Part shown: positions 15,009 to 24,712 of the stretch, piece after piece | Numbering within the stretch: position 1 is the first letter of the stretch | Layout: each line of letters opens with the position of its first letter | Assembly (NCBI GenBank): GCA_022795855.1 | Contig: JAAWHL010000020.1 | Location: forward strand, 1-34,616 | Length of the DNA stretch: 34,616 nucleotides | Reading direction: 5' to 3' | DNA from: Lawsonibacter sp. | GTDB taxonomy: Bacteria > Bacillota > Clostridia > Oscillospirales > Oscillospiraceae | The notes under the pieces: generated by a model | Databases searched by the model: none | Seen by the model: the letters and a program-made list of their open reading frames with translations, nothing else | Told to the model about the DNA's origin: nothing | Position numbers and translations under genes: made by a program

Positions 15009-17870
15009 ATGCCGAGATTTCAAGTCGTCTCCGAATACACCCCCTCCGGCGACCAGCCGGAGGCCATCGCCGGACTGGCCCGGGGCATTGAGATGGGTCT
15101 GGACGAGCAGACCCTCCTGGGCGTCACCGGCTCGGGCAAGACCTACACCATGGCCAAGGTCATCGAGGCAGTACAGCGTCCCACCCTGGTCCTGGCCCAC
15201 AACAAGACCCTGGCCGCCCAGCTGTGCGCCGAGTTCAAGGAGTTTTTCCCCCACAACGCGGTGGAGTACTTCGTCTCCTATTACGACTATTACCAGCCGG
15301 AGGCCTATATCCCCCATACCGACACCTTTATCGAGAAGGACTCCTCGGTAAACGAGGAGATTGACCGGCTGCGCCTGTCGGCCACCGCCTCCCTGCTGGA
15401 GCGCCGGGACGTCATCGTGGTGGCCTCCGTGTCCTGCATCTACGGCCTGGGCGAGCCGGAGGATTTTGAAAAAATGATGGTCTCTCTGCGGGCGGGCGCC
15501 CAGCTGGAGCGGGACGAGCTGCTGAAAAAGCTGGTGGCCATCCGGTATGAGCGCAACGACATCGCCTTTGAGCGCAACATGTTCCGGGTCCGGGGGGACA
15601 CGGTGGAGGTCTGGCCCGCCTACTGGAAGGACACCGCCATCCGGGTGGAGTTCTTCGGGGACGAAATCGACCGCATCTCCGAAATCAACGTGGTCACCGG
15701 CTCCCCCATCCGCCGCCTTCAGAACATCCCCATCTGGCCGGCCACCCACTACGTCACCCCCAAGGAGAAAATGGACGCCGCCATCCAGGAGATTTATAAG
15801 GAGATGGAGGAGCGGGTGGCCTTCTTCCAGCAGGAAAACAAGCTGATTGAGGCCCAGCGCGTCAAGCAGCGCACCCTGTACGACATCGAGATGATGCAGG
15901 AGCTGGGCTTCTGCTCGGGCATTGAGAACTACTCCCGGGTCATCGAGAACCGGCCGGTGGGCTCCCCGCCCCACACCCTGCTGGACTACTTCCCCAAGGA
16001 CTTCGTCCTTTTCATCGACGAAAGCCATGTCACCCTCCCCCAGGTCCGGGCCATGTTCAACGGCGACCGGGCCCGGAAAACCACCCTGGTGGACTACGGC
16101 TTCCGCCTGCCCTGCGCCTTTGATAACCGTCCGTTGAAATTCGAGGAATTTGAACGGAGAGTAAACCAGGTGGTCTACGTCTCCGCCACCCCCGGCGACT
16201 ACGAACGGGAGCGCTCCGGACAGATTGTAGAGCAGGTCATCCGCCCCACCGGCCTGCTGGACCCCGAAATCCAGGTCCGCCCCGTGGAGGGCCAAATCGA
16301 CGACCTCATCGGCGAAATCAACCAGCGCACCGCCCGCTCCGAGCGGGTGCTGGTCACCACCCTGACCAAGCGCATGGCCGAGGACCTGACCACCTACCTC
16401 CAGGGGGCGGGCATCCGGGTGCGCTATATGCACCACGACATCGACGCCATGGAGCGCATGGAAATCATCCGGGACCTGCGCCTGGGCTCCTTCGACGTGC
16501 TGGTGGGCATCAACCTGCTGCGGGAGGGCCTGGACCTGCCCGAGGTGTCCCTGGTGGCCATCCTGGACGCGGACAAGGAGGGGTTCCTCCGGTCGGAAAC
16601 CTCCCTGATTCAGACCATCGGCCGGGCCGCCCGCAACGCCCAGGGCCTGGTGGTCATGTACGCCGACTCCGTCACCCCCTCTATGCGCCGGGCCATCGAC
16701 GAGACCCAGCGCCGCCGGGAAAAACAGGATGCCTTCAACAAGGCCCACGGCATCGTCCCCAAGACCATCATCAAGTCCGTGCGCGACCTGCTGGACCTGG
16801 ACGCCCAGGAGTCCAAGGATACCGCCGAGCGCCGGGGCGAGGTCCAGGGCCTCACCAAGCAGCAGAAGCTGGAGCGCATCGCCAAGCTGGAAAAAGAAAT
16901 GCGCGAAGCAGCCAAGGTACTGGATTTCGAGCTGGCCGCCGTCCTGCGCGACCAGATTATTCAGCTGAGAGGCAAGCAGCGCATTTCTTTTGGGGCCCGG
17001 CAAAACGCAGTTTTGCGCCCAAAGTTCTTTTTTGATTCTTTTTTCTTTCAAGAAAAAAGAATGCACAACACCCCCAGGAAGGGAGCGCAGAACATGGCCA
17101 ACTGGAACCCCTGGCACGGATGCCAGAAGATATCCCCCGGCTGCGCGCGCTGCTATGTGTACCGTGGGGACGAGAAGCGGGGAAAGGACGCCTCCCAGGT
17201 GTTCCGCACCCGGGATTACGACCTGCCGCTGCGGAAAAAGCGGGACGGGAGCTGGAAAATTCCCGCCGGCGAGATGGTCTGGACCTGCTTCTCCTCCGAC
17301 TTTCTCCTGGACCAGGCGGACGACTGGCGGCCCTGGGCGTGGGCCATGATGGAGGCCCGGCGGGATCTGAACTTCTTTTTCATCACCAAGCGCATCCACC
17401 GTCTGGCCGAGTGCCTGCCCCCCGGCTGGGGGGAGGGCTGGGAGCACGTGTCCATCTGCTCCACAGCGGAGGACCAGGAGCGGGCGGCCTTCCGCCTCCC
17501 CATCCTGAAATCCGCCCCCATCCGCCACAAGTCCATCACCTGTGAACCCCTGCTGGGCCCCATCGACCTGTCCCCCTGGCTGGGGGCGGACATCACCCAG
17601 GTAGTGGCCGGGGGGGAGTCGGGCGCCGGCGCCCGGCCCTGCCGGTACGAGTGGGTTCTGGGCCTGCGGGAGCAGTGCGTCCGGGCCGGGGTGCCCTTCC
17701 TCTTCAAGCAGACCGGGGCCAACTTTATCAAGGACGGCCGGCTCTACCGCATTCCCCGCCGGCTCCAGCACGTCCAGGCCCGCAAAGCAGGCATCAACTA
17801 CCGCTGCGCCACCTTCCGCCCCACCCACAGCGGGCAGGAGTGGTCCGTGCTCAGCGGAAAACCGAAATAG
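15009..17870 (+). CDS. uvrB: UvrABC excinuclease subunit UvrB, reading through a repeat into a DUF5131 protein
   Basis: UvrB is the damage-verifying helicase-like subunit of nucleotide excision repair. The ATG at 15009 follows AGGAGG. The P-loop GVTGSGKT is at residues 38-45. Then come the beta-hairpin ([12 protein letters not shown]), the FIDESH motif, helicase motifs V-VI ([24 protein letters not shown]) and the C-terminal UVR domain ([20 protein letters not shown]). UvrB homology should end at LRGK near residue 657, but there is no stop. The frame continues through repeat copy B ([18 protein letters not shown]...) and into the downstream DUF5131 gene, 953 codons in all. Whether the cell makes a fusion, a long UvrB, or two proteins is not known. 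The promoter contains a candidate LexA box. Confidence 0.9.
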   Translation: MPRFQVVSEYTPSGDQPEAIAGLARGIEMGLDEQTLLGVTGSGKTYTMAKVIEAVQRPTLVLAHNKTLAAQLCAEFKEFFPHNAVEYFVSYYDYYQPEAYIPHTDTFIEKDSSVNEEIDRLRLSATASLLERRDVIVVASVSCIYGLGEPEDFEKMMVSLRAGAQLERDELLKKLVAIRYERNDIAFERNMFRVRGDTVEVWPAYWKDTAIRVEFFGDEIDRISEINVVTGSPIRRLQNIPIWPATHYVTPKEKMDAAIQEIYKEMEERVAFFQQENKLIEAQRVKQRTLYDIEMMQELGFCSGIENYSRVIENRPVGSPPHTLLDYFPKDFVLFIDESHVTLPQVRAMFNGDRARKTTLVDYGFRLPCAFDNRPLKFEEFERRVNQVVYVSATPGDYERERSGQIVEQVIRPTGLLDPEIQVRPVEGQIDDLIGEINQRTARSERVLVTTLTKRMAEDLTTYLQGAGIRVRYMHHDIDAMERMEIIRDLRLGSFDVLVGINLLREGLDLPEVSLVAILDADKEGFLRSETSLIQTIGRAARNAQGLVVMYADSVTPSMRRAIDETQRRREKQDAFNKAHGIVPKTIIKSVRDLLDLDAQESKDTAERRGEVQGLTKQQKLERIAKLEKEMREAAKVLDFELAAVLRDQIIQLRGKQRISFGARQNAVLRPKFFFDSFFFQEKRMHNTPRKGAQNMANWNPWHGCQKISPGCARCYVYRGDEKRGKDASQVFRTRDYDLPLRKKRDGSWKIPAGEMVWTCFSSDFLLDQADDWRPWAWAMMEARRDLNFFFITKRIHRLAECLPPGWGEGWEHVSICSTAEDQERAAFRLPILKSAPIRHKSITCEPLLGPIDLSPWLGADITQVVAGGESGAGARPCRYEWVLGLREQCVRAGVPFLFKQTGANFIKDGRLYRIPRRLQHVQARKAGINYRCATFRPTHSGQEWSVLSGKPK
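17000..17062 (+). repeat. Dispersed two-hairpin repeat, copy B (inside the uvrB reading frame)
   Basis: A 63-bp element. The first hairpin is GCAAAAC-GCA-GTTTTGC (17000-17016, perfect 7 bp). The second is ATTCTTTTTTCTT (17035-17047) with AAGAAAAAAGAAT (17050-17062), perfect 13 bp. It is placed exactly where UvrB homology ends and has no in-frame stop, so it encodes part of a linker. Confidence 0.85.
17094..17870 (+). CDS. DUF5131 (phage Gp37/Gp68 family) three-Cys protein
   Basis: If translated on its own, a 258-aa protein from ATG 17094, with AGGAAGGGAG (17076-17085) 8 bases upstream; it is in the same frame as uvrB and lacks a stop barrier from it. The N-terminal family signature is [19 protein letters not shown], with three Cys in a C-x6-C-x2-C pattern. 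Further family stretches are [60 protein letters not shown] and [14 protein letters not shown], then [10 protein letters not shown]. Members are found in phages and bacteria. The Cys cluster may bind a metal or cluster; the function is unknown. The next gene begins 11 bases after its stop. Confidence 0.85.
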   Translation: MANWNPWHGCQKISPGCARCYVYRGDEKRGKDASQVFRTRDYDLPLRKKRDGSWKIPAGEMVWTCFSSDFLLDQADDWRPWAWAMMEARRDLNFFFITKRIHRLAECLPPGWGEGWEHVSICSTAEDQERAAFRLPILKSAPIRHKSITCEPLLGPIDLSPWLGADITQVVAGGESGAGARPCRYEWVLGLREQCVRAGVPFLFKQTGANFIKDGRLYRIPRRLQHVQARKAGINYRCATFRPTHSGQEWSVLSGKPK

Positions 17871-17881
17871 GAGGAACCGCT

Positions 17882-18679
17882 ATGGCCAGCAATCCGGAAT
17901 TCATTTCCTACCTCTGCGAGCAGCTGGAGGGCCTTGGGGCCGTCCGCTCCCGAAAAATGTTCGGAGAGTTTATGATTTACCTGAACGACAAGCCTGTGCT
18001 CATTGTCTGCGATGACCGGCCCATGGTGAAAACGCTCCCCTGCCTGGAGCAGCTGCTGAAGGGCCGGCCCGTTCAGCCCCCCTACCAGGGGGCCAAGGGC
18101 CATTACGTCCTGGACCCGGACGACCGGGAGACCCTGCGGGAGGCGGCCCGGCTGGCGGAGGAGGCCACCCCGCTGCCCAAAAAGCGGGCGAAAAAGGCGC
18201 CCGAGCCCCCGGCAGAGCAGACCCTCTCCTGGGACGCCGCTTGGCCCCAGAGCACGGAACCCACCCTGTCCGACCTCTCCGCCTGGATTAAAAACCCCGT
18301 CTTTGAGGAGTTTTTGACCTGGATGCGGGACACCTACGGGGCGGAACCGGCGGCGGCGTTCAGCCGCTGCTCCATGGACCGGGGGTGGAACCTTAAATTC
18401 AAGAAGGGCAGCAAGGCCCTGTGCGCCCTCTATGTCCGCTCCGGATGGTTTACCGCCATGGTGACCCTGAGCGCCGGGCAGCTGGCCGAGCTGGAAGTCC
18501 TGCTGCCCACCTTCTCCGCTCCCTTCCGCAGGCTGTACCGGGAGACTCCCCTGTTCAACGGCGGCAAGTGGCTGGTGATGGACGTGAAGAGCTCCGCCCA
18601 GCTGGAGGAGGTCCAGCGGCTGATTCTGATGAAGGCAAAGCCTCTGAACCCTCTGTTGGGCCGCAGCGGCCCGGGCTGA
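17882..18679 (+). CDS. TfoX N-terminal domain fused to a DUF3788 domain
   Basis: A 265-aa protein from ATG 17882, which has a perfect AGGAGG; the track start at 17651 lies inside the previous gene. Residues 1-95 resemble the TfoX N-terminal domain (SRKMFGEFMIYLNDKPVLIVCDD). A Lys/Pro/Ala linker (PKKRAKKAPEPPAEQ) follows, and residues about 135-260 look like DUF3788 (FEEFLTWMRDTYG; DRGWNLKFKKGSKALCALYVR; WFTAMVTLS). Both domains are known from small stand-alone proteins; their functions are not well defined, and a link to competence should not be assumed from the TfoX name. It is probably cotranscribed with the DUF5131 gene (11-base gap). Confidence 0.8.
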   Translation: MASNPEFISYLCEQLEGLGAVRSRKMFGEFMIYLNDKPVLIVCDDRPMVKTLPCLEQLLKGRPVQPPYQGAKGHYVLDPDDRETLREAARLAEEATPLPKKRAKKAPEPPAEQTLSWDAAWPQSTEPTLSDLSAWIKNPVFEEFLTWMRDTYGAEPAAAFSRCSMDRGWNLKFKKGSKALCALYVRSGWFTAMVTLSAGQLAELEVLLPTFSAPFRRLYRETPLFNGGKWLVMDVKSSAQLEEVQRLILMKAKPLNPLLGRSGPG

Positions 18680-18692
18680 CAGCTTCCGGGCC

Positions 18693-18721
18693 TTGACATT
18701 AAAAATTGGTTCCGTTAGTCT
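18693..18721 (+). promoter_or_regulatory. Candidate promoter before the membrane gene and uvrA
   Basis: A perfect TTGACA (18693-18698) with a 17-base spacer and a poor -10, TAGTCT (3/6). It is supported mainly by the -35. Confidence 0.4.
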
Positions 18722-18762
18722 GTAGGGGCGGCCCTCCGCCCCGCGAGGAGGTCTGACCCATC

Positions 18763-19596
18763 ATGGCATTTATGGCCCTGTTCGGCTGGCTGATTCCCGT
18801 TATCGTCCTGTGCGGCGCGGTCAAAATGGTGCTGGAGGTCCTTCTCGGCCCTCTCGTGCCGCTGCTGAGCGTCCTGCTGGAGCCGGCGGTTTTCCGCGGG
18901 ATTGCGGCTGTTCTGCTGGCGGTCAATCTGCTGGTGCTGGCCGCTCTTCTGGCGGCGCGGGCCCGGTGGAAGCGGACCGGACGGCTGAGCCGCGCCTATA
19001 TCCGCCGCTTCCGGGGCTGGAAGCGCCTGGGGCTGGAGGCGGCCGGAGGGATGCTGACTCTGGGCGCAGTCTGGGAATTCCTGGTGGTTCTGGCCTGCGC
19101 CGGGTGCCTGCTGCTTCAGCCGGCCGCTCTGCTCCGGGAGCTGATTCCCGGCAGTCCCGAGCCCAAGGCCGCGCCCCAGCACCCCTACTTCGGGACCTGG
19201 AGGGTGGTCTCCTGCATCGGAAGCGCACCCTCCTGCCCCCTGTCCCAAGAGGAGATTGACGCCTGTATCGGGCTTGAGCTGAGCTACCCGGAGCAGACCT
19301 TCACCCAGGACGGGACCACCTATCTCAAGGAGCTGGAGGCCTTCACCTCCGGCGGCGCTGCGTATCGGGTCCTGTCCGCGGACTATACCGCCATTGGGGC
19401 GGAGGAATTTGAGGCAGAATACCAGCTGTCCCCCGCCGGGCTGGGGGTGGAGACCCCGGTGCTGACCCGCATCGCTCTGGAGCTGGAGGGGGAGGACGGG
19501 CCGGACGCCGTACCGGGTCAGGTGCGGTTCAGTCCGGGCCGTCAAATGTGGACCTGCTTTCAGGGATCGTTTTTCCTGATGGAGCGGGCGGAATAA
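18763..19596 (+). CDS. Unknown membrane protein with a C-terminal extracytoplasmic domain
   Basis: A 277-aa protein that I do not recognise. GAGGAGGT lies about 11 bases before the ATG. Three hydrophobic regions are visible: residues about 1-35 ([24 protein letters not shown]), about 45-65 ([19 protein letters not shown]) and about 100-128 ([21 protein letters not shown]). A basic loop with [10 protein letters not shown] separates the last two. The remaining part of about 140 residues is soluble, acidic and begins [13 protein letters not shown] with four Cys in all around the junction. GTWRV near the start and [12 protein letters not shown] at the end look like a small beta-barrel (lipocalin-like) fold, which is only an impression. 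It ends 17 bases before uvrA, so it is probably cotranscribed with it. Confidence 0.7.
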   Translation: MAFMALFGWLIPVIVLCGAVKMVLEVLLGPLVPLLSVLLEPAVFRGIAAVLLAVNLLVLAALLAARARWKRTGRLSRAYIRRFRGWKRLGLEAAGGMLTLGAVWEFLVVLACAGCLLLQPAALLRELIPGSPEPKAAPQHPYFGTWRVVSCIGSAPSCPLSQEEIDACIGLELSYPEQTFTQDGTTYLKELEAFTSGGAAYRVLSADYTAIGAEEFEAEYQLSPAGLGVETPVLTRIALELEGEDGPDAVPGQVRFSPGRQMWTCFQGSFFLMERAE

Positions 19597-19613
19597 AAAG
19601 GAGAACAAAGACC

Positions 19614-22451
19614 ATGCACACACACATTTCCGTCAAGGGCGCGCGGGTAAACAACCTGAAAAACATCGACGTGGAGATTCCCCGGGACAAGCTGGTGGTG
19701 CTCACCGGGCTGTCCGGCTCGGGCAAATCCTCCCTGGCCTTCGACACCATCTACGCCGAGGGGCAGCGGCGGTACGTGGAGTCGCTGAGCTCCTACGCCC
19801 GCATGTTTCTAGGGCAGATGGAGAAACCGGACGTGGACTACATTGACGGCCTCTCCCCCGCCATCTCCATCGACCAGAAGACCACCAGCAAAAACCCCCG
19901 CTCCACCGTGGGCACGGTGACGGAGATTTACGACTACCTGCGCCTGCTGTGGGCCCGGGTGGGCACCCCCCACTGTCCCGTCTGCGGCAAGGAAATCAAG
20001 CAGCAGACTATCGACCAGATTATCGACCAGGTCACCGCCCTGCCCGAGGCCACCCGCATCCAGGTGATGGCCCCGGTCATCCGGGGCAAGAAGGGCGAAC
20101 ACGCCAAGATATTTGACGACGCCCGGAAATCGGGCTACGTCCGGGTCCGGGCGGACGGATCGCTGTACGACCTGTCCGAGGAAATCAAGCTGGACAAGAA
20201 CAAAAAGCACAACATCGAGGTGGTGGTGGACCGCCTGGTCATCCGGGAGGACATCACCCGCCGCCTGACCGACAGCGTGGAGGCGGCGGCCAGCCTGTCC
20301 GGCGGCCTGGTGGTCATCAACATCGTGGAAGAGGACCGGGACGTCCTGTTCTCCCAGAACTACGCCTGCGAGGACTGCGGCATCTCCATCGAGGAGCTGA
20401 CCCCCCGCATGTTCTCCTTCAACAACCCCTTCGGGGCCTGCCCCGCCTGCACCGGCCTGGGCAGCCAGCTGAAGGTGGACCCGGACCTCATCATCCCCAA
20501 CAAGGATCTGTCCCTTCTGGAGGGCGCCATCACCGCCTCCGGCTGGAGCAGCATCAAGTCCGACGGCATCTCCCGGATGTACTTTGACGCCCTGTCCAAA
20601 AAGTACAAGTTCAAGCTGAACACCCCGGTCAAGGACCTGCCCGGCGAGGTGCTGGACGTAATCCTCTACGGCACCAAGGGGGAGAAGCTGACCCTCCACT
20701 ACGACCAGCCCCGGGGCCAGGGCACCCTGTACCAGGCCTTCGAGGGCATCTGCAACAACCTGGAGCGCCGCTACCGGGAGACCCAGTCCGACGCCATGAA
20801 GCGGGAGCTGGAGGAGTGCATGTCCGAATGTCCCTGCCCGGTGTGCCGGGGCCGCCGCCTGCGGCGGGAGTCCCTGGCGGTCACCGTGGGCGGACTGGAT
20901 ATCGACTCCTTCAGCCACAGAAGCGTCAATGACGCCCTGGACTTCATTGGCCGCCTGGAGCTGACCCCCACCCAAACGATGATTGCCGACCGCATCCTCA
21001 AGGAAATCAAAAGCCGGCTGGGCTTTCTGCGCTCGGTGGGCCTTCAGTACCTGACCCTCTCCCGCTCCGCCGCCTCCCTGTCCGGCGGCGAGAGCCAGCG
21101 CATCCGGCTGGCCACCCAAATCGGCTCCTCCCTGATGGGAGTGCTCTACATTCTGGACGAGCCCTCCATCGGCCTGCACCAGCGGGACAACGACATGCTG
21201 CTGGAGACCATGAAGCGCCTGCGGGATCTGGGCAACACCCTGCTGGTGGTGGAGCACGACGAGGACACCATGCGCGCGGCGGACTATATTGTGGACGTGG
21301 GGCCCGGCGCCGGGGTCCACGGGGGAGAAATCGTGGCCGCCGGCACCCCCGAGGAGGTGATGGCCTGCCGGCACTCCCTCACTGCCGACTACCTGACCGG
21401 ACGGAAAAAAATCCCCGTCCCCGCCAGCCGCCGGCCAGGGAACGGGAAGTATCTGAAAATCCTTGGGGCCGCGGAGAACAACCTGCGCGGCATCGACGCG
21501 GTCTTCCCCCTGGGCACCTTCATCTGCGTCACCGGGGTGTCGGGCAGCGGAAAGTCCTCCCTGGTCAACGAGATTCTCTACAAGAAGCTTGGGGCCGACT
21601 TGAACCGCACCAAAACCCGGGCGGGAAAGCATCAGCGCATCGAGGGGGAGGAGTTCCTGGACAAAATCATCAACATCGACCAGTCCCCCATCGGCCGCAC
21701 CCCCCGCTCCAATCCCGCCACCTACACCGGGCTGTTCAACGACATCCGGGACCTGTTCGCCTCCACCCAGGACGCCAAAACCCGGGGCTACAGCTCCGGC
21801 CGCTTCTCCTTCAACGTCCGGGGCGGCCGGTGCGAGGCCTGCTCCGGCGACGGCCTGCTGAAAATCGAAATGCACTTCCTCCCCGACATCTACGTCCCCT
21901 GTGAGGTGTGCAAGGGCAAGCGCTACAACCGGGAGACCCTGGAGGTCCGGTACAAGGGCAAGAACATCTACGAGGTGTTGGAGATGACCGTAGAGGAGGC
22001 CCTGCCCTTCTTCGAGAACCTGCCCAAGCTGTACAACCGCCTCCAGACCCTGATGGACGTGGGGCTGGGCTATGTCAAGCTGGGCCAGCCCTCCACCACC
22101 CTGTCCGGGGGCGAGGCCCAGCGGGTCAAGCTGGCCACCGAGCTGTCCAAGCGCTCCACCGGCCAGACCATCTACGTGCTGGACGAGCCCACCACCGGCC
22201 TGCACAGTGCCGACGTCCACCGCCTGATCGAGGTGCTTCAGCGTCTGGTGGACGCGGGCAACACCATTGTGGTCATTGAGCACAATCTGGATGTCATCAA
22301 AACCGCCGACCACATCATCGACCTGGGGCCCGAGGGGGGCGACGGCGGCGGCAGCATCGTCTGCACCGGCACGCCCGAGGAGGTGGCCGCCTGTCCCGGC
22401 AGCTACACCGGAAGGTATCTGAAAAAAATGCTGGCCCCCGCCGCGCCGTAA
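19614..22451 (+). CDS. uvrA: UvrABC excinuclease ATPase subunit UvrA
   Basis: The damage-recognition ATPase of nucleotide excision repair, 945 aa, normal length. I use ATG 19614 with AAAAAGGAG upstream; the track start at 19548 lies inside the previous gene. Two ABC modules are visible: Walker [10 protein letters not shown] at residues 32-40 and GVSGSGKSS at 641-649; signatures [14 protein letters not shown] and [14 protein letters not shown]; Walker [11 protein letters not shown] and [10 protein letters not shown]. Zinc-binding Cys pairs are CPVCG, CEDCG...CPACTGLG and CEACSGDG...CEVCKGKR. It lies 1.7 kb after the DUF5131 gene, so uvrB and uvrA are on one strand but separated by accessory genes. 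Confidence 0.97.
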   Translation: MHTHISVKGARVNNLKNIDVEIPRDKLVVLTGLSGSGKSSLAFDTIYAEGQRRYVESLSSYARMFLGQMEKPDVDYIDGLSPAISIDQKTTSKNPRSTVGTVTEIYDYLRLLWARVGTPHCPVCGKEIKQQTIDQIIDQVTALPEATRIQVMAPVIRGKKGEHAKIFDDARKSGYVRVRADGSLYDLSEEIKLDKNKKHNIEVVVDRLVIREDITRRLTDSVEAAASLSGGLVVINIVEEDRDVLFSQNYACEDCGISIEELTPRMFSFNNPFGACPACTGLGSQLKVDPDLIIPNKDLSLLEGAITASGWSSIKSDGISRMYFDALSKKYKFKLNTPVKDLPGEVLDVILYGTKGEKLTLHYDQPRGQGTLYQAFEGICNNLERRYRETQSDAMKRELEECMSECPCPVCRGRRLRRESLAVTVGGLDIDSFSHRSVNDALDFIGRLELTPTQTMIADRILKEIKSRLGFLRSVGLQYLTLSRSAASLSGGESQRIRLATQIGSSLMGVLYILDEPSIGLHQRDNDMLLETMKRLRDLGNTLLVVEHDEDTMRAADYIVDVGPGAGVHGGEIVAAGTPEEVMACRHSLTADYLTGRKKIPVPASRRPGNGKYLKILGAAENNLRGIDAVFPLGTFICVTGVSGSGKSSLVNEILYKKLGADLNRTKTRAGKHQRIEGEEFLDKIINIDQSPIGRTPRSNPATYTGLFNDIRDLFASTQDAKTRGYSSGRFSFNVRGGRCEACSGDGLLKIEMHFLPDIYVPCEVCKGKRYNRETLEVRYKGKNIYEVLEMTVEEALPFFENLPKLYNRLQTLMDVGLGYVKLGQPSTTLSGGEAQRVKLATELSKRSTGQTIYVLDEPTTGLHSADVHRLIEVLQRLVDAGNTIVVIEHNLDVIKTADHIIDLGPEGGDGGGSIVCTGTPEEVAACPGSYTGRYLKKMLAPAAP

Positions 22452-22502
22452 TGCGGAAGGTCCCGGAGCGGACGCTTTCGCGCCCTCCCCGGGTACGGGC
22501 GG

Positions 22503-22967
22503 TCAGCGGGCCGCACCCTTCTGCTCCTCGGTCCAGAGCCGCCCCAGAATGTCCTTCAGCACCAGAAAGGCGTCCACGCCGGAGTAGCCGTGCTCCCGCC
22601 TCAGCCGGTCCAGCTGCCCCCGCAGCTGCGCGGCGTACTCCTCCACCGCCACCTCCTGCTGGTAGGAGGCCAGAATCGGATACTTCCTGGCCCACATCCG
22701 GGTCCAGTCGATTTGCTTCTGGGTCTCCTCATTGGTGCGGTCAATCGCCTCCTCAATCTCCTTCACCTCCAGGTCGAAATCAATCAGCTCGTCCAGGGTG
22801 ACGTGATACAGCGCGGACAGCTTCCTGGACTGACAGATGTCCGGCAGGGTCTCGTCCAGCTCCCACTTGGAGACCGTCTGCCGGCTGATTCCCAGCCGCT
22901 CCGCCACCGCCTCCTGGGACAGGCCGCTCTTCTTCCGCGCCCGGAACAGGCTGTTTCCCAAGCTCAT
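22503..22967 (-). CDS. XRE-family helix-turn-helix regulator
   Basis: A 154-aa cytoplasmic DNA-binding protein from the ATG complementary to 22965-22967, with AAAGGAG 10 bases upstream; the 346-codon track ORF has an unsupported N-terminal extension. Residues 3-60 are a Cro/C1-type HTH (LFRARKKSGLSQEAVAERLGISRQTVSKWELDE is the core). The rest is charged and helical, with a likely coiled region (VKEIEEAIDRTNEETQKQIDW), and may mediate dimerisation or ligand sensing. A TATAAT lies upstream on the minus strand (complement near 23001) but without a good -35. The target is unknown; it is convergent with uvrA. Confidence 0.85.
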   Translation of the reverse strand: MSLGNSLFRARKKSGLSQEAVAERLGISRQTVSKWELDETLPDICQSRKLSALYHVTLDELIDFDLEVKEIEEAIDRTNEETQKQIDWTRMWARKYPILASYQQEVAVEEYAAQLRGQLDRLRREHGYSGVDAFLVLKDILGRLWTEEQKGAAR

Positions 22968-23116
22968 CTCTGTTTGCTCCTTTCGGTTGATGCCCCCATT
23001 ATAATCCGTCTGTCCGGGGCGCGCCACCAACCGGGGCTTCCTTTTGCGCCCGTTTTCCTTCCACTCGCTCCGTCCGGCCGCCGTCCCCCTCCCGCCCTTT
23101 TCCTGCGCCTGCCCGC

Positions 23117-23719
23117 TTACGGGCGCTCCTCCACCCAGAAGCGCCAGGGGAACCCGGCCGCCTCCTGGGCATAGTCGATGCCGATGCGTTTCCCCACCCG
23201 AATCTCCTCCGGCGCGGGCGGCTCCCCCCGGCAGACGTACAGCTCCTCCCCCAGCAGGTCCAGGCCGTTCTGCGCCCGGGTCAGCTCCAGCGCCCGGCAC
23301 AGCTTTCCCGGACCGTTCATAAAGTTTTTCCGCTGGTAGGCCGTCATCTCCGACATCGGTCGTCCAAAGCGGTTTTGAGCCATCCGGTCCCCGTTTTCCA
23401 GCGGCCGGGCCCCCCGTATCAGCACCGCCGCCGGCTCCCCCTCCCCCTCGGTGACAAAATTCAGGCAGGTATACATGCCGTAAATCAGGTAGAGGTAGGC
23501 CGTGCCCGGCCGGGCAAACAGGGTCTGGGTGCGGGGAGTGCACTTATAGCCGTAGGCGTGGCAGGCCTTGTCCAGACGGCCGATATAGCCTTCCGTCTCG
23601 GTAATGCGGCACACCAGCCGCGTCCCGTCCGCCGTCACCCGCACCAGCCTCTGTCCCAGCAGCTCCCGGGCCACCGTCAGGGTGTCCCGGTCATAAAAAT
23701 CCCGGCTCAGATGCTCCAT
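23117..23719 (-). CDS. DNA-3-methyladenine (alkylpurine) glycosylase, AAG/Mpg type
   Basis: A base-excision repair enzyme that removes alkylated purines, about 200 aa. The start at 23719 gives a GGGGG RBS 7 bases away; the alternative two codons earlier (23725) is too close to it. Family features are DTLTVARELLGQRLVR at the N-terminus, CRITETEGYIG with the catalytic Glu at residue 43, DKACHAYGY, TAYLYLIYGMYTCLNFVT (the intercalating-Tyr region), LIRGARPLE, NGPGKLCRAL, and a C-terminal VGKRIGIDYA with WRFWVEERP. It is divergent from the EamA transporter with a 64-base gap, so the two probably share a control region. Confidence 0.94.
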   Translation of the reverse strand: MEHLSRDFYDRDTLTVARELLGQRLVRVTADGTRLVCRITETEGYIGRLDKACHAYGYKCTPRTQTLFARPGTAYLYLIYGMYTCLNFVTEGEGEPAAVLIRGARPLENGDRMAQNRFGRPMSEMTAYQRKNFMNGPGKLCRALELTRAQNGLDLLGEELYVCRGEPPAPEEIRVGKRIGIDYAQEAAGFPWRFWVEERP

Positions 23720-23783
23720 GTCCATTCCCCCTTTTTCTCAGAATATCACACGGCAACCAAATTTGCAATTCCAGGTGAGAGAA

Positions 23784-24671
23784 ATGAAACCCGAACTGAT
23801 GACCCGTCTGGCAAAGCCCATGCTGTTTGCCGCCGCCTTTATCTGGGGCACCTCCTTTTTTATTATGAAAAACGCCCTGGACGTAATGCCCGTCTTCTAC
23901 CTGCTGGCCATCCGCTTCACCGCCGGGGCGGCGCTGCTGTCCCTGATTTTTGGGCGGAAGTGGAGGCTCTTTACCCCTGACTGCCTGTGGCGGGGGGCCG
24001 TCATCGGCGGCTTTCTGTTCCTGGCCTACTCGGTGCAGACCTTCGGCCTGGCCCGGACCACCCCCTCCAAAAATGCCTTCCTCACCTCGGTGTACTGCGT
24101 CATGGTGCCCTTTTTCTATTGGGCGGCGGCCCGCAGGCGGCCCGACCGGTACAACATCGCCGCAGCGGTGATGTGCGTCACCGGCGTGGGGCTGGTGTCC
24201 CTGAACGGCGACCTGGCTGTCAACGCCGGGGACGCGCTGACCCTGCTGTGCGCCTGCTTCTATGCCGCCCACATCGTGGCGGTGGCCAAGGTGTCCCCCG
24301 GCCGCGACATCTATCTGCTCACCATCCTCCAGTTCGCCTTCGCCGCCCTCTACGCCTGGCTCTGCGGCGGGCTGACCGAAACCTTCCCCCTCCGGGCCAT
24401 AGCCGACCCGGCGGTGCTCCTGCCCCTGGGCTACCTATGCGTCATGGCTACCACCGCCGCCCTGCTGTTCCAGAACGTGGGCCAGGTCTGGTCCGACCCC
24501 GCCTCCGCCTCGGTGATTCTCTCCCTGGAGTCGGTGTTCGGCGTGCTCTCCTCGGTTCTCTTCTACGGGGACCAGGTCACGCTCCCCATGCTGGCCGGGT
24601 TTGTCTTCATCTTTGTGGCCGTGGTCTGCTCGGAGACAAAATTTTCCTTTCTCCATAAAAAGGCGGCGTAA
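23784..24671 (+). CDS. EamA/DMT-family transporter
   Basis: A polytopic inner-membrane transporter of 295 aa from ATG 23784; the track start at 23718 is unlikely. About ten hydrophobic segments arranged as two EamA repeats are visible. The first begins LFAAAFIWGTSFFIMKNALD with PVFYLLAIRFTAGAALL, the second includes AGDALTLLCACFYAAHIVAVAKV. The later ALLFQNVGQVWSDPASASVILSLESVFGVLSS is the typical last-repeat signature. Members export amino acids or other metabolites, but the substrate cannot be read here. A terminator shared with spoIIR follows at once. Confidence 0.92.
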   Translation: MKPELMTRLAKPMLFAAAFIWGTSFFIMKNALDVMPVFYLLAIRFTAGAALLSLIFGRKWRLFTPDCLWRGAVIGGFLFLAYSVQTFGLARTTPSKNAFLTSVYCVMVPFFYWAAARRRPDRYNIAAAVMCVTGVGLVSLNGDLAVNAGDALTLLCACFYAAHIVAVAKVSPGRDIYLLTILQFAFAALYAWLCGGLTETFPLRAIADPAVLLPLGYLCVMATTAALLFQNVGQVWSDPASASVILSLESVFGVLSSVLFYGDQVTLPMLAGFVFIFVAVVCSETKFSFLHKKAA

Positions 24672-24708
24672 AAAGCCGGCGCGGAGTGCAAACCCCCGCG
24701 CCGGCTTT
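24672..24708. terminator. Bidirectional terminator between the EamA gene and spoIIR
   Basis: AAAGCCGGCGCGG (24672-24684) pairs perfectly with CCGCGCCGGCTTT (24696-24708); T-rich flanks (TTTCCGTTT on the plus strand, TTTTT on the minus) suit convergent genes. Confidence 0.88.
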
Positions 24709-24712
24709 CCGT

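Noticed and set aside
14880-17828. 982-codon minus-strand ORF opposite uvrB and DUF5131
   Set aside because: Shadow ORF; it crosses two real genes and the repeat and has no recognisable domain.
19809-22313. 834-codon minus-strand ORF opposite uvrA
   Set aside because: Shadow of the uvrA frame, with composition typical of antisense translation.
22968-23543. Long N-terminal part of the track ORF before the XRE regulator
   Set aside because: It is a shadow of the glycosylase gene; the regulator has its own RBS and a conserved N-terminal HTH.
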